Positions 24,119-33,091 of a DNA stretch of 44,651 nucleotides are shown one piece after another. The stretch lies in the NCBI GenBank assembly GCA_945860085.1, contig CAMAPJ010000012.1:1-44651 (forward strand), in the 5' to 3' direction. How positions within the stretch are numbered: position 1 is the stretch's first letter; each line of letters begins with the position of its first letter. The notes under the pieces are model-generated. The model had not been told where the DNA came from. It saw nothing but the letters and a program-made list of their open reading frames with translations, and ran no database searches. The position numbers and the translations under genes are program-made. Source of the DNA: Synechococcus sp. UW140. Lineage in GTDB: Bacteria > Cyanobacteriota > Cyanobacteriia > PCC-6307 > Cyanobiaceae.

Positions 24119-25390
24119 TCAGGGATCCAGCCAGCGGCCGTCCTCTTTGATCAGGGCGATCAGGGCGGCAACCCCTTCGGCCTCCGGCACCCGACGGATT
24201 TCATCGCGGCCCCGGTAAAGGGAAATAATGCCGGGGGTTTTGCCGACGTAGCCGTAGTCGGCATCGGCCATTTCTCCCGGGCCGTTGACGATGCAACCCA
24301 TCACGGCGATGTCGAGGCCGGTGAGATGGGCCGTGGCGTCGCGCACCTGGTGCAACACGGCCTCGAGGTTGAACAGGGTGCGGCCACAGCTGGGGCAGGC
24401 CACGTACTCGACCATCGTCTTGCGCAGCCCCAGGGCCTGCAGGATCGAGTAGCAGACTGGGATCTCCTTCTCCGGCGCCTCGGTGAGGGACACCCGGATC
24501 GTGTCACCGAGCCCATCGGCCAGCAGGGTGGCAATGCCTGCGGTGCTCTTAATCCGGCCGTAGTCGCCATCGCCGGCCTCGGTGACGCCCAGGTGCAGGG
24601 GGTAAGGGAAGCCCTCGGCATCCATGCGATGGGCCATCAAGCGGTAGGCCGCCAACATGACCGGCGCCCGCGACGCCTTCATCGATACAACGATGTTGTG
24701 AAAATCGAGCCGGTCGCAGATGCGGATGAATTCCAGGGCCGACTCCACCATGCCCAGGGGCGTGTCGCCGTAGGTGAAGAGCATGCGCTCCGCCAACGAG
24801 CCGTGATTGACGCCAATGCGCAGCGCCTTGTCCTGGCTCTTAAGCAGGCTCACCAGCGGTTCAAAGGTGAGGGCGATGCGATCGGCGATCTGGGCCAGCT
24901 CGGCCTCGGAAAAACTGCTGCGGTTTGGATCGGGCTTGTCAAACACAAACAGGCCCGGGTTGATGCGCACCTTGTCGACGTGGTGGGCCACCTCCAGGGC
25001 AATCTTCATGCCGTTGTGGTGCACATCGGCCACCAGGGGCACCGGCTGGTAGGAATCTTTCAGGCGTTTGCGGATCTCGGCCACGGCCTTGGCATGGGCC
25101 AGGCTCGGCACTGTCAGCCGCACGATTTCACAGCCCGCCTCGTGCAGGCGGCGGATGCCAGCGGTGGCCCCCTCAACATCGAGGGTGTCCTCATTGATCA
25201 TCGACTGCACCACCACCGGGTGCTCACTGCCAATCGCGATCTCGCCCACCCGAACGCTGCGGGTCTGGCGGCGGTGGATCAGCGAATCAAAGCGGGGATC
25301 GCTGGCCCAGTCCTGGCCGATCCCGCCAGGGGCGGCGCCAGGACTGACCCCTGGGGTGGCGGCATCGGGGCGGGCCAGGGTGCCGGTCAT
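24119..25390 (-). CDS. ispG: 4-hydroxy-3-methylbut-2-enyl diphosphate synthase (flavodoxin/ferredoxin)
   Basis: A 423-residue enzyme of the plastid-like MEP isoprenoid pathway. It reduces methylerythritol cyclodiphosphate to HMBPP using a [4Fe-4S] cluster. The TIM barrel begins at [13 protein letters not shown]. The cluster domain carries the family Cys residues in [12 protein letters not shown] and [12 protein letters not shown]. The first 30 residues (Ala/Pro/Gly-rich) are a loose extension. The length fits the short bacterial form without a plant-type insertion. The start is ATG 25390. It is upstream of the Ctp protease gene on the same strand, 242 bases away. Confidence 0.97.
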   Translation of the reverse strand: MTGTLARPDAATPGVSPGAAPGGIGQDWASDPRFDSLIHRRQTRSVRVGEIAIGSEHPVVVQSMINEDTLDVEGATAGIRRLHEAGCEIVRLTVPSLAHAKAVAEIRKRLKDSYQPVPLVADVHHNGMKIALEVAHHVDKVRINPGLFVFDKPDPNRSSFSEAELAQIADRIALTFEPLVSLLKSQDKALRIGVNHGSLAERMLFTYGDTPLGMVESALEFIRICDRLDFHNIVVSMKASRAPVMLAAYRLMAHRMDAEGFPYPLHLGVTEAGDGDYGRIKSTAGIATLLADGLGDTIRVSLTEAPEKEIPVCYSILQALGLRKTMVEYVACPSCGRTLFNLEAVLHQVRDATAHLTGLDIAVMGCIVNGPGEMADADYGYVGKTPGIISLYRGRDEIRRVPEAEGVAALIALIKEDGRWLDP

Positions 25391-25434
25391 GGAGCGGGGC
25401 CGGAGGGTGGGACAAGCCTGTCACAGACCGCCAC

Positions 25435-26133
25435 TCAATTGGCGGGAAGCTGACCTGCCAGCTGCAGCAGGCGCTCTCGCACCGCCACCAGGTCCTGGCG
25501 GGTCAGCTCCCGGGCAGACCCGAGCTGGTTCGAGCCGTTGCGCAGCAGGTAGGCGGGATGGAAGATCGGCAGGAAGGCCCTCCCCTCAAAGTCCAGCCAC
25601 TGGCCGCGCAGCTGGCTGATCGGCCCCTTAAGCGCCAAAACCGCCTGCAGGGCCGTAGCGCCCACCAGCACCACCACCTGGGGCTGGACCAGGGCGATCT
25701 GCAGCTGTAGCCAGGGACGGCAGGCGGCCAGCTCTAGGGCGGTCGGTTTGCGGTTGGCCGGCGGGCGGCATTTCACGCCATTGCAGAAGTAGGCGTCGCG
25801 GTTGCTGTCGAGGCCCGCCGCAGCCAATAGCTGATCGAGCAACTGACCGGAGCGCCCCACAAAGGGCTGGCCCAGCGCATCCTCCCGGGCCCCGGGGGCC
25901 TCGCCGATCAACATCAACCGCGCCCGGGGATTGCCACGGCTGACCACCACCTGCTGGCGGCCCTGGGCCAGGGGGCAGCGCTGGCAAGCGCTGCACTGCC
26001 GGGCCAACGCCTCCAGATCGGCTTCGCGCCCCAGAACGGGGGAGCTGGACTCGATCGGGGCCGAGCTGGCTGCCCCGCTGGCAGCGGAGCTGGGAACCGA
26101 GCTGGAAGCTGCAGCCCGGCTCGGGGGCGGCAC
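25435..26133 (-). CDS. Family 4 uracil-DNA glycosylase (Fe-S)
   Basis: Removes uracil from DNA to start base excision repair. About 232 residues from GTG 26133. An upstream GTG at 26349 would add 72 residues of unconserved sequence running almost to the divergent aminotransferase start. The domain opens at LEALARQCSACQRCPLAQGR, giving two cluster cysteines. Others are in YFCNGVKCRP and ELAACRPW. The catalytic motif is GEAPGAREDALGQPFVGRSG, and the second motif is HPAYLLRN. The region between start and domain is Ser/Ala/Pro-rich. The gene ends 44 bases before the ispG start, so the two may be cotranscribed with ispG downstream. Confidence 0.9.
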   Translation of the reverse strand: MPPPSRAAASSSVPSSAASGAASSAPIESSSPVLGREADLEALARQCSACQRCPLAQGRQQVVVSRGNPRARLMLIGEAPGAREDALGQPFVGRSGQLLDQLLAAAGLDSNRDAYFCNGVKCRPPANRKPTALELAACRPWLQLQIALVQPQVVVLVGATALQAVLALKGPISQLRGQWLDFEGRAFLPIFHPAYLLRNGSNQLGSARELTRQDLVAVRERLLQLAGQLPAN

Positions 26134-26351
26134 GGGAAGGCTGTCGATCGCTCGGACCCGGTTGATCTGGCCAGAGTCCCATGGCCCGCAGGGGCCTAGG
26201 CAAAGGCGGCAACCAGAGCCGGACCGGATTCCCGCGCTGGCGCGGGCCTGGGGCCGAAAAGGTCTGCCCAGAACCTTCGGCGTGGCCGGCGTAGGGCAGG
26301 ATGCAAGATTGTCCAGGCATTCCTTGGAATGCCGCCCCCGACGCTGCACCG

Positions 26352-27530
26352 ATGCTGCGCCCGATTGAGCTTTCTGCCCGGGCAGAAGCGTTGCAGCCCT
26401 CCTTGACCCTGGCCATTGCCGCTCGGGCTAAAGCGTTGCGCGCCGATGGCCACGACATCTGCAGCCTCAGCGCGGGGGAGCCGGATTTCGATACGCCGGC
26501 CTTCATCCGCCAGGCCGCCACGGCGGCCCTGGAAGCCGGCCACACCCGCTATGGGCCCGCCGCCGGCGAACCGGCCTTGCGCCAGGCGATTGCCGAAAAA
26601 CTCAGCACTGAAAATCAAGTTCCAACCACGGCCGACCAGGTGCTCGTCACCAACGGCGGCAAGCAGGCCCTCTACAACCTTTTCCAGGTGTTGCTGGGGC
26701 CGGGAGACGAACTGCTGCTGCCCTCGCCCTTCTGGCTGAGCTATCCGGAGATGGCCCAGCTGGCGGGCGCCAGCGTGCGCCTGATTCCCAGCGACGCGGC
26801 CGACGGCTTCCGGCTCGATCCCAGCCGGCTTGAGGCGGCGATTACGCCTGCGAGCAAGTTGCTGGTGCTCAACAGCCCCTCCAACCCCACCGGCATGGTG
26901 CTGGGCTTAGACGACCTGGAAGCCATCGCGTCGGTGCTGCGCCGCCATCCCCAAGTGGCGGTGGTCTGCGATGAGATCTACGAATTCCTGCTGGCCCCGG
27001 GCCTGGTCCACCACAGCTTTGCGGCGGTGGCCCCCGATCTGGCTGAACGGATCTTTACGGTGAACGGCTTTGCCAAGGGCTGGGCCATGACCGGCTGGCG
27101 CGTCGGCTGGCTAGCGGGGGCCAGGCCCATCATCGCCGCCGCCAGTGCCCTGCAGAGCCAGAGCACCAGCAACGTCTGCAGCTTTGCCCAGTACGGCGCC
27201 TTGGCGGCGATCAGCGCCCCGAGGGACTGCGTGCTGGCCATGGCGACCGAATTCAACCGGCGCCGCAGCTTGCTCAGCGATGGCCTGATGCAGCTGGCCG
27301 GACTGGCCCTAATCCCGCCCCAGGGGGCCTTCTACGCCTTCGCCGACATCAGCAGCAAGGGGCTCGATTCGATGACCTTCTGCAACCGGCTGCTGGAGCA
27401 ACAGGGCCTGGCGGCCGTGCCTGGGGTCGCCTTCGGCGATGACCGCTGCATCCGCTTGTCCTGCGCCGCCTCACCTGCGACGATCCAAGATGGCCTGGCG
27501 CGGCTCGAGCGCTTCCTCGCCAGCTGCTAA
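26352..27530 (+). CDS. Class I aminotransferase (aspartate aminotransferase-like)
   Basis: A 392-residue PLP enzyme of fold type I. ATG 26352 is chosen because the family N-terminus (SARAEALQPSLTLAI) follows directly. Visible features are AGEPDFDTP, the TNGGKQALYN cofactor loop, NSPSNPTG (Asn178), DEIYE (Asp207), the Schiff-base Lys242 in TVNGFAKGWAMTGWR, and a C-terminal substrate Arg in RLSCAAS. This set is that of the AspC/AAT Ib group, so aspartate/2-oxoglutarate exchange is most likely, though prephenate or aromatic activity is possible. It stands alone on the plus strand, divergent from the glycosylase gene. Confidence 0.9.
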   Translation: MLRPIELSARAEALQPSLTLAIAARAKALRADGHDICSLSAGEPDFDTPAFIRQAATAALEAGHTRYGPAAGEPALRQAIAEKLSTENQVPTTADQVLVTNGGKQALYNLFQVLLGPGDELLLPSPFWLSYPEMAQLAGASVRLIPSDAADGFRLDPSRLEAAITPASKLLVLNSPSNPTGMVLGLDDLEAIASVLRRHPQVAVVCDEIYEFLLAPGLVHHSFAAVAPDLAERIFTVNGFAKGWAMTGWRVGWLAGARPIIAAASALQSQSTSNVCSFAQYGALAAISAPRDCVLAMATEFNRRRSLLSDGLMQLAGLALIPPQGAFYAFADISSKGLDSMTFCNRLLEQQGLAAVPGVAFGDDRCIRLSCAASPATIQDGLARLERFLASC

Positions 27531-27608
27531 CTGCCTCCTTCCTGACCTGCCTGGCTGACACCCTCCCGACAGGCCGGGCGCATCCGACCCTTTGCCTCCC
27601 CAACCTCC

Positions 27609-28559
27609 ATGGCCATCCGAGAACGTTGGGCCGCCGTCCTGGCAGGCCTATCCCTGGTCCTGCTGCCGGCGGCCCTGCCCGGGCTCAATCCCAATGGGCT
27701 CAACCTGCTGGCCCCTGCCCGGGCCGAACAGCCCCAGGCGAAAAAGGTGTTGCGCATCAGCGCCATCCCTGACCAGAAAGCGGAAAAACTCAACCGCCTC
27801 TATCCCCTAGTAGCAGCGGAACTGGAGCGGCAACTGGGAGTGCCGGTCGTGTATGTGCCTGTGGTGGATTACACCGCCGCCGTGACGGCCTTCCGCACAG
27901 GTGACCTGGATCTGGTCTGGTTCGGGGGCCTCACCGGCGTGCAGGCGCGCCTGCAGAAACCCGGCGCCTTGGTATTGGCCCAACGGGACATTGATGTCGC
28001 CTTCCACAGCATCTTCATTGCCAACACAGGCAGCGGCCTGAAGCCGATCCGTGGCGTCAAGGGTCTGGCAGAACTCAAGGGCAAACGCTTCACCTTCGGC
28101 TCGGAAAGTTCGACCTCAGGCCGGCTGATGCCCCAGTACTTCCTAGCCAAAGGTGGCGTCAAGCTTAGTGATTTTGCTGGCGGCGCCCCCGGCTTCAGCG
28201 GCAGCCACGACACCACCATCGCCCTGGTCCAAAGCGGTGCCTATGACGCCGGTGTGGTCAACGAGCAGGTGTGGCGCACCAGCCTCCACGACGGCCGGGC
28301 CAACCGGGCCAAGGTGGTGGCGATCTGGCGCACGCCGGGCTATCCCGATTACCACTGGATCGGCCAGCCCAACCTTGATCAACGCTTCGGCAAGGGCTTC
28401 AGCCGCAAGCTGCAGGGGGCCATCATCAGCTGGCGCACCACCAATCCCCAACAGAAACAAATTCTGTCTCTATTCGGGGCCCAGCAGTTCAGCAAATCCT
28501 CGGCGGCTAATTACAAGCAGATTGAACAGGTGGGTCGCCAGATCGGCAAAATCCGCTGA
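27609..28559 (+). CDS. Phosphonate/phosphite/selenate-type ABC transporter binding protein (PhnD-like)
   Basis: A 316-residue periplasmic binding protein. The signal peptide (about residues 1-39) ends ARA-EQ. The mature domain opens VLRISAIPDQKAEKL and contains DYTAAVTAFRTGDLDLVWFG, which is typical of PhnD-like type II binding proteins. A serine/threonine-rich loop (FGSESSTSGRL) normally contacts the oxyanion. Related proteins bind phosphonates, phosphite or perhaps selenate, and sequence alone does not decide. It is first in a three-gene operon whose frames overlap at both junctions. Confidence 0.88.
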   Translation: MAIRERWAAVLAGLSLVLLPAALPGLNPNGLNLLAPARAEQPQAKKVLRISAIPDQKAEKLNRLYPLVAAELERQLGVPVVYVPVVDYTAAVTAFRTGDLDLVWFGGLTGVQARLQKPGALVLAQRDIDVAFHSIFIANTGSGLKPIRGVKGLAELKGKRFTFGSESSTSGRLMPQYFLAKGGVKLSDFAGGAPGFSGSHDTTIALVQSGAYDAGVVNEQVWRTSLHDGRANRAKVVAIWRTPGYPDYHWIGQPNLDQRFGKGFSRKLQGAIISWRTTNPQQKQILSLFGAQQFSKSSAANYKQIEQVGRQIGKIR

Positions 28560-29365
28560 TGCCACCAGCCCCGGCCAGGGAGCCCGCTGCGTCGGTCAGC
28601 TCGCTGGCCCGTCCCCTGGCGGACCTGTCCTGGCTGGAGCTTCGCCAAATCACGGTTCCCGGCCGCGCCCGGCCGCGCCTGGATCGGGTGTCGCTTGCGA
28701 TCGGTTGCGGCGAACGGGTGGCCCTGCTCGGAGCCAGTGGCGCCGGCAAGAGCAGCCTGCTGGCTGTGGCCAATGGGCAGCTTGTGCCCGCCTCCGGTTC
28801 GTTGCGCTGGCTGGGATCGCCTCCGGCGCGGCCCGGCCCGGCCCGGCGCCGCCAGCAGGCCCGCATCGGCACCCTCTGGCAGGACCTGCGCCTGATTGAG
28901 GAGCTGAGTGTGCAGCAGAACCTCAACAGCGCCCGGCTGGCGGTCTGGGGCTGGCCCAGGGCCCTGCTTAACCTGCTCTGGCCCCTGGAGAGCGACGCCA
29001 ATCGCGACGCCCTCGCCCAGGTGGACCTGGGCGCCGAGCTGCTGGGTCAGCCGGTGGCCGCCCTCTCCGGCGGCCAGCGCCAGCGGGTAGCAATCGCCCG
29101 CCTGCTGCGCCAGGACCCGGAGCTGCTCCTGGCTGATGAACCCCTGGCCAGCCTCGATCCCCGCCTGGCCTCTGAGGTCTTGCAGCTGCTGCTCGACCAG
29201 GCGACGCCCCGGCGGGCCCTGCTACTGAGCCTGCATCGCCCCGACCTGCTGGTCGGCTTTGATCGGGCCATTGGCCTGCGCCAGGGCCAGGTGCTGTTTG
29301 ACCAGCCGGCCAGCGCCGTGGGGCCGGCCGACCTGGAGGCCCTCTACGGCGGCGAGCCGCCTTGA
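28559..29365 (+). CDS. ABC transporter ATP-binding protein, PhnC-like
   Basis: A 268-residue nucleotide-binding subunit that energises the importer of this operon. Walker A is GASGAGKSS (about residue 60), the signature is LSGGQRQR, and Walker B with the catalytic Glu is LLLADEPLAS. The H-loop is LSLHRPDL. The start codon overlaps the binding-protein stop (TGATG). The first 25 residues are a Pro/Ala-rich extension not typical of PhnC. The gene runs into the permease by four bases. Confidence 0.92.
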   Translation: MPPAPAREPAASVSSLARPLADLSWLELRQITVPGRARPRLDRVSLAIGCGERVALLGASGAGKSSLLAVANGQLVPASGSLRWLGSPPARPGPARRRQQARIGTLWQDLRLIEELSVQQNLNSARLAVWGWPRALLNLLWPLESDANRDALAQVDLGAELLGQPVAALSGGQRQRVAIARLLRQDPELLLADEPLASLDPRLASEVLQLLLDQATPRRALLLSLHRPDLLVGFDRAIGLRQGQVLFDQPASAVGPADLEALYGGEPP

Positions 29366-31320
29366 TCGCAGCCCCGCGCCAAGCCTTGAACCGGGCCTTG
29401 CGCAGAGCTTGGAACCGCAGCGCCTGGCCAAGGCTGGCCTGGACTCGGCTGGCCTTGGCAGGGGGCCAGGGCGCCAAATCCGATCGAAGCGGAAGCGATC
29501 TGCCCGGAGCCGCCCTGTTCAGGCCCACGGGACTCGCCGCCCCCCTGGCAATGCTGGCGCCGGCGGTGGTGCTGATCCCGGTCGTGGCGCTACTGCCTGA
29601 CCTGGTCCATGGCGGCGGTTTTGAGCTGCTCGCCGACTTCGCCCAGGCCGCCTTCAGCCCCTCCCTGGACCCCTTGGTGGTTGGCTCTGCCCTCTCGGGC
29701 CTGGGCCTCACCGTGGGAATCGCCCTATTGGGCTGGGCTAGTAGTGGCGTGCTGGGGCTGGGGCTGGCCCTGGCCAGTTCGCGCCAGGTCTGGACCACCA
29801 GCTGCGCTTTGCGCTGGCCAGCCGACCTGGTGCGACGGCTACTGGCCTTACCCCGCTCGATCCATGAGCTGCTCTGGGGCTTGCTGTTGCTCCAGGTAGT
29901 CGGCCTGCAACCGGCGGTGGCGATCGCTGCCATTGCCATTCCCTATGGGGCCCTGGTGGCGAGGGTGCTGAGCGACCAGCTCGATGCCCTGCCCGACGGC
30001 GCCCTGGCGGCCCTGCGCGCCAGTGGCGTGCCAGCCCCCCAGGCCCTGCTCACCGCCCTGGGGCCGCCGCTGCTGCCAGGACTACTCAGCTATGGCGGCT
30101 ACCGGCTCGAATGCGCCCTGCGCAGCGCCACCTTGCTAGGGGTATTTGGCCTGGGAGGCCTGGGCACGGAGCTCAAGCTCTGCCTGCAGTCGTTGCAATT
30201 CCACGAACTCTGGACCGGCCTCTGGCTCTTGCTTGCGGTGATGCTGCTGCTGGAGACAAGCCTGGCCGGCCTGCGGCGCCGCTGGCTGATGCCGCGCCGG
30301 CTGGGGCTGGCGGGCCCATCCCCAGGGTCAGCCAGCCCTGGGCTCGCCACTGCTCCGGCTCAGGCGCCCGGATCCGGCCGCAGCCCGGCTCAATCGGCGC
30401 CAGCGGACGCTGGACTCGGCGACGCCGATCCCGCTCGTCTCCGCAGCCAAGCCTCCCGCCCCGCCCAGCCAGGCCTGCCAAACCCCTTGGTCCCCGTCGC
30501 CGTCCCAAACGACGGCCTCGACGTCGATGCAGGGCCCGGGGGCTGGGCGCTGGCGGCAAAGACAGCAACCCTGGGCCGCCGCGGCCGCGAGATGGTGCTG
30601 GCCCTAGGGGTGCTGGCGCCGCTGCTCGTCTGGCTGGCCCGGGCCATGGCCGTGAACCCACTAGCCCTGCTGAGCTGGCAACCCCTGCCAAACCTGGGCG
30701 GCGCCTCCTGGGCCAGTGTCCTGGCCTTGCCCTGGCCCCAGCTCGTGGGCGCCACCCTGCTGCTGACCCTGATCGCCGCCGGCCTGGCGGTGGGGCTGGC
30801 GCCCCTGCTACTGCTGCTCACGGCCCCCTGGCCCTGGGCAAGGCCCTTGCTGCAGCTGGTCTGGGCCCTGGCCCGCCTCTGGCCGCCGCCCCTGAGTGCC
30901 CTGTTGCTCCTGCTGCTGCTCAAGCCCGGCCTGGTCACCGCCGCCCTAGCCCTGGGGTTCCACAACCTGGGCATCCTGGGCCGCCTGCTGCTCGAGGCCA
31001 GGGATGACAACCAGGCCCCGGCGGAAGCGGCCCTACTCGGCGCCGGCGTTGGACCACGGTTAGCCCTCTTTTATGGGCGTTTCAGCAGCCTGGCCCGCAG
31101 CTATCTGGCCTATGGGGCCTACCGGGCCGATGTGATGCTGCGCGAAACCGTGGTGGTGGGCCTGGTGGGCGCCGCCGGCCTGGGTAGTCAGCTGCTCGAG
31201 AGCCTGAGCGCCTTTGCCTGGGACCAACTACTGGCCCTGATGGTGGTTTACGCCCTGCTCACCCTGCTGGGGGAAGATCTCAGCGACCGGGCCCGGCGCC
31301 AGCTCCTGGCCCCGCCTTGA
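29362..31320 (+). CDS. Fused double permease of the PhnE-like importer
   Basis: A 652-residue protein made of two permease halves (about 50-310 and 425-650) joined by a roughly 110-residue Pro/Ser/Ala linker. Each half has five or six membrane helices and an EAA-type coupling loop (first half near ALRASGVPAPQALLTALGP, second near AEAALLGAGVGPRLALFYG). Most related importers use two separate phnE products or a homodimer, so this fusion gives the full channel in one chain. TTG 29362 overlaps the ATPase stop (TTGA). Substrate choice is set by the binding protein. The long linker is likely disordered and cytoplasmic. Confidence 0.9.
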   Translation: MIAAPRQALNRALRRAWNRSAWPRLAWTRLALAGGQGAKSDRSGSDLPGAALFRPTGLAAPLAMLAPAVVLIPVVALLPDLVHGGGFELLADFAQAAFSPSLDPLVVGSALSGLGLTVGIALLGWASSGVLGLGLALASSRQVWTTSCALRWPADLVRRLLALPRSIHELLWGLLLLQVVGLQPAVAIAAIAIPYGALVARVLSDQLDALPDGALAALRASGVPAPQALLTALGPPLLPGLLSYGGYRLECALRSATLLGVFGLGGLGTELKLCLQSLQFHELWTGLWLLLAVMLLLETSLAGLRRRWLMPRRLGLAGPSPGSASPGLATAPAQAPGSGRSPAQSAPADAGLGDADPARLRSQASRPAQPGLPNPLVPVAVPNDGLDVDAGPGGWALAAKTATLGRRGREMVLALGVLAPLLVWLARAMAVNPLALLSWQPLPNLGGASWASVLALPWPQLVGATLLLTLIAAGLAVGLAPLLLLLTAPWPWARPLLQLVWALARLWPPPLSALLLLLLLKPGLVTAALALGFHNLGILGRLLLEARDDNQAPAEAALLGAGVGPRLALFYGRFSSLARSYLAYGAYRADVMLRETVVVGLVGAAGLGSQLLESLSAFAWDQLLALMVVYALLTLLGEDLSDRARRQLLAPP

Positions 31321-31357
31321 GCCGGCCGTTGGAGCAAACCGGCAGCTCCGCAGCCCC

Positions 31358-32101
31358 ATGCCGCCCCTGCCGCGTCCATCGACCCGCCGCCTAGACCCCA
31401 TGGCCCTGCCGATTTCCGGCCACATTCCCCGCAACATTCCCCGCAAACTGATCGTGCTTGGGGATAGCGGCGTGCTGGGTTGGGGCGATCCCGAGGACGG
31501 CGGCTGGTGCGAGCGCTTGCGGCGCCACTGGATGGGACTTCCCGGCGGACCGGTGCTCTACCCATTGGGGGTGCGCGGCGATGGGCTGGAGCGGGTCGCG
31601 GCGCGGCTGGAGCGGGAGGTGGCCTGCCGCGGCGAACTCAGGCGCCAGCTGCCCCACGGCATCCTGCTTGCGGTAGGACTCAACGACAGCGCCAGCATCG
31701 GCCGGCCCGATGGCCGGACCCAGCTCGATCGCGACGCATTCCTTTTCGGCCTGCAGCAGCTGATTCGCCAGGCCCAGGCCCTAGCGCCAGTGTTCGTGCT
31801 GGGCCTGACCCCAGTAGATGGGGCGGTGATGCCCTACGCGGGCATGCTCTGGTATTCCCTGGCGGCCGTTCAGCACTACGAGGCCCTGCTGGAAGAGGCC
31901 TGCCTGGAGGCCGATGTGCCTTTCCTCTCGCTGCTGCCCTCCCTGCTGGCCGATCCCCGCTGGCTGCAATGGCTCGATCCCGATGGCGTCCATCTCAACA
32001 GCGAGGGCCATCGCCAGGTCTACGGGCGGCTGCGCCAGTGGCCGGCCCTGCTGCAATGGGCTGGCCTGGAGCCCGGTTCCGTGCCGACACCGATGCGCTG
32101 A
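31358..32101 (+). CDS. SGNH/GDSL-type hydrolase
   Basis: A 247-residue esterase-like protein; ATG 31400 is an alternative start. Block I is VLGDSGVLGWG with nucleophile Ser. An Asn-containing block III is AVGLNDSAS. The catalytic Asp/His block is LDPDGVHLNSEGH near the end. Family members cleave acyl esters or thioesters of lipids or polysaccharides. The protein has no signal peptide, so it probably acts in the cytoplasm. It begins 38 bases after the permease gene and precedes a sigma factor gene. Confidence 0.82.
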   Translation: MPPLPRPSTRRLDPMALPISGHIPRNIPRKLIVLGDSGVLGWGDPEDGGWCERLRRHWMGLPGGPVLYPLGVRGDGLERVAARLEREVACRGELRRQLPHGILLAVGLNDSASIGRPDGRTQLDRDAFLFGLQQLIRQAQALAPVFVLGLTPVDGAVMPYAGMLWYSLAAVQHYEALLEEACLEADVPFLSLLPSLLADPRWLQWLDPDGVHLNSEGHRQVYGRLRQWPALLQWAGLEPGSVPTPMR

Positions 32102-32158
32102 GCACCTTGGCGCGGTTGCCTTCTCTGCATGGCCTGGAATCGATCGCATCCCCTAAGT

Positions 32159-32177
32159 GGGGGAGAGCCCCTCCCCC
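32159..32177 (+). terminator. Short hairpin between hydrolase and sigma factor genes
   Basis: GGGGGAG and CTCCCCC form a 7-base stem with a 5-base loop, followed by another G-run. It lies 58 bases past the hydrolase stop. There is no T-run, so it may be a weak terminator or only a structured leader of the sigma gene. Confidence 0.35.
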
Positions 32178-32240
32178 GGGGGTAGGGAGCGGATCAGCCT
32201 TGCTACGGCAGATCCTGTGGGGCCACGATTCCCGCATCCC

Positions 32241-33068
32241 ATGGCCATCCCCCGGCGGGCTTCCAGCCCGATCACCCCGCTGCGCAGCCAAAACCAGGAG
32301 CAACTGGCTGCCTATGCCCTCAGCCGCAACCCCGCGCAACGTAACCAGCTCGTCGAAACCAACCTCGGCCTGGTCAAGCAGCTGGCCCGGCGCGAAAGCC
32401 AGCGCACGCGCGTGCCGATGGAAGACCTGGAGCAAACCGGCTCCCTTGGCCTAATCAAGGCCCTTGAGGCCTTTGATCCAGGCCGCAGCACTGCCCTCAG
32501 CAGTTTTGCGGTGCCCTACATCCGCGGCGCCATTCGCCAGCACCTGCGCGATCGTTGCCAGCCCCTGCGCACCAGCCGCGGCCTGCGTGAACTCCATGCC
32601 CGCGGCCAGAAATTGCAGCAGAGGCGCCAACACCAGGGAGGCCCGGCCATGGCCGGAAGCGAACTGGCGACCCGCCTCGGCGTCGCCGCTGGGCGCTGGC
32701 AAGAGGCCTGCGCGGCAGCCCTGGCCCTGAAGGTGACCAGCCTGGATCAGCCCCGGCCGGGGGGCGATGGCGACAGCGATGGAGCTGGCCTGGGACGGGG
32801 CCAGGGGCTGGTTGAACTGCTGGCCGATCCAGGCGGACTCGATCCGCTCGAATGGGCCTGTGGCCTGGAGCGCCAGCAACGGCTCCAGCAGCTGCTGGGA
32901 ATGCTCCAGCCCCAGGAGCAGACCCTGCTGCTCGGACGGGTGCTCGAGAACCGCTCCTTCGGGGAACTGGGCCGGGCCCTAGGGGTGAGCCGCAAGGTGG
33001 CACAGAGCCGCCATAAGGCCCTGCTGGCCTGGCTGAGACCCCAGCTAGATCAAGGCCTGCTGCCTTAA
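32241..33068 (+). CDS. Group 3 (SigF/FliA-like) RNA polymerase sigma factor
   Basis: About 275 residues from ATG 32241. Region 2 is clear (NLGLVKQLARRESQ, then EDLEQTGSLGLIKALEAFD, then SSFAVPYIRGAIRQHLRDR). Region 3 is shortened around LATRLGVAAGRWQEAC. Region 4 has an HTH (RSFGELGRALGVSRKVAQSRHKALL). There is no region 1.1, so it is not the housekeeping sigma. Cyanobacterial members of this type control stress or surface-structure genes. No anti-sigma gene is adjacent. A Gly/Asp-rich insert lies between regions 3 and 4. It may be cotranscribed with the hydrolase. Confidence 0.87.
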   Translation: MAIPRRASSPITPLRSQNQEQLAAYALSRNPAQRNQLVETNLGLVKQLARRESQRTRVPMEDLEQTGSLGLIKALEAFDPGRSTALSSFAVPYIRGAIRQHLRDRCQPLRTSRGLRELHARGQKLQQRRQHQGGPAMAGSELATRLGVAAGRWQEACAAALALKVTSLDQPRPGGDGDSDGAGLGRGQGLVELLADPGGLDPLEWACGLERQQRLQQLLGMLQPQEQTLLLGRVLENRSFGELGRALGVSRKVAQSRHKALLAWLRPQLDQGLLP

Positions 33069-33091
33069 GGCCCGGCTCGCGCTCGGTCTGC

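Noticed and set aside
24326-25453. Long open frame opposite ispG
   Set aside because: It is antisense to a gene with all expected IspG motifs, and its own sequence shows no recognisable fold.
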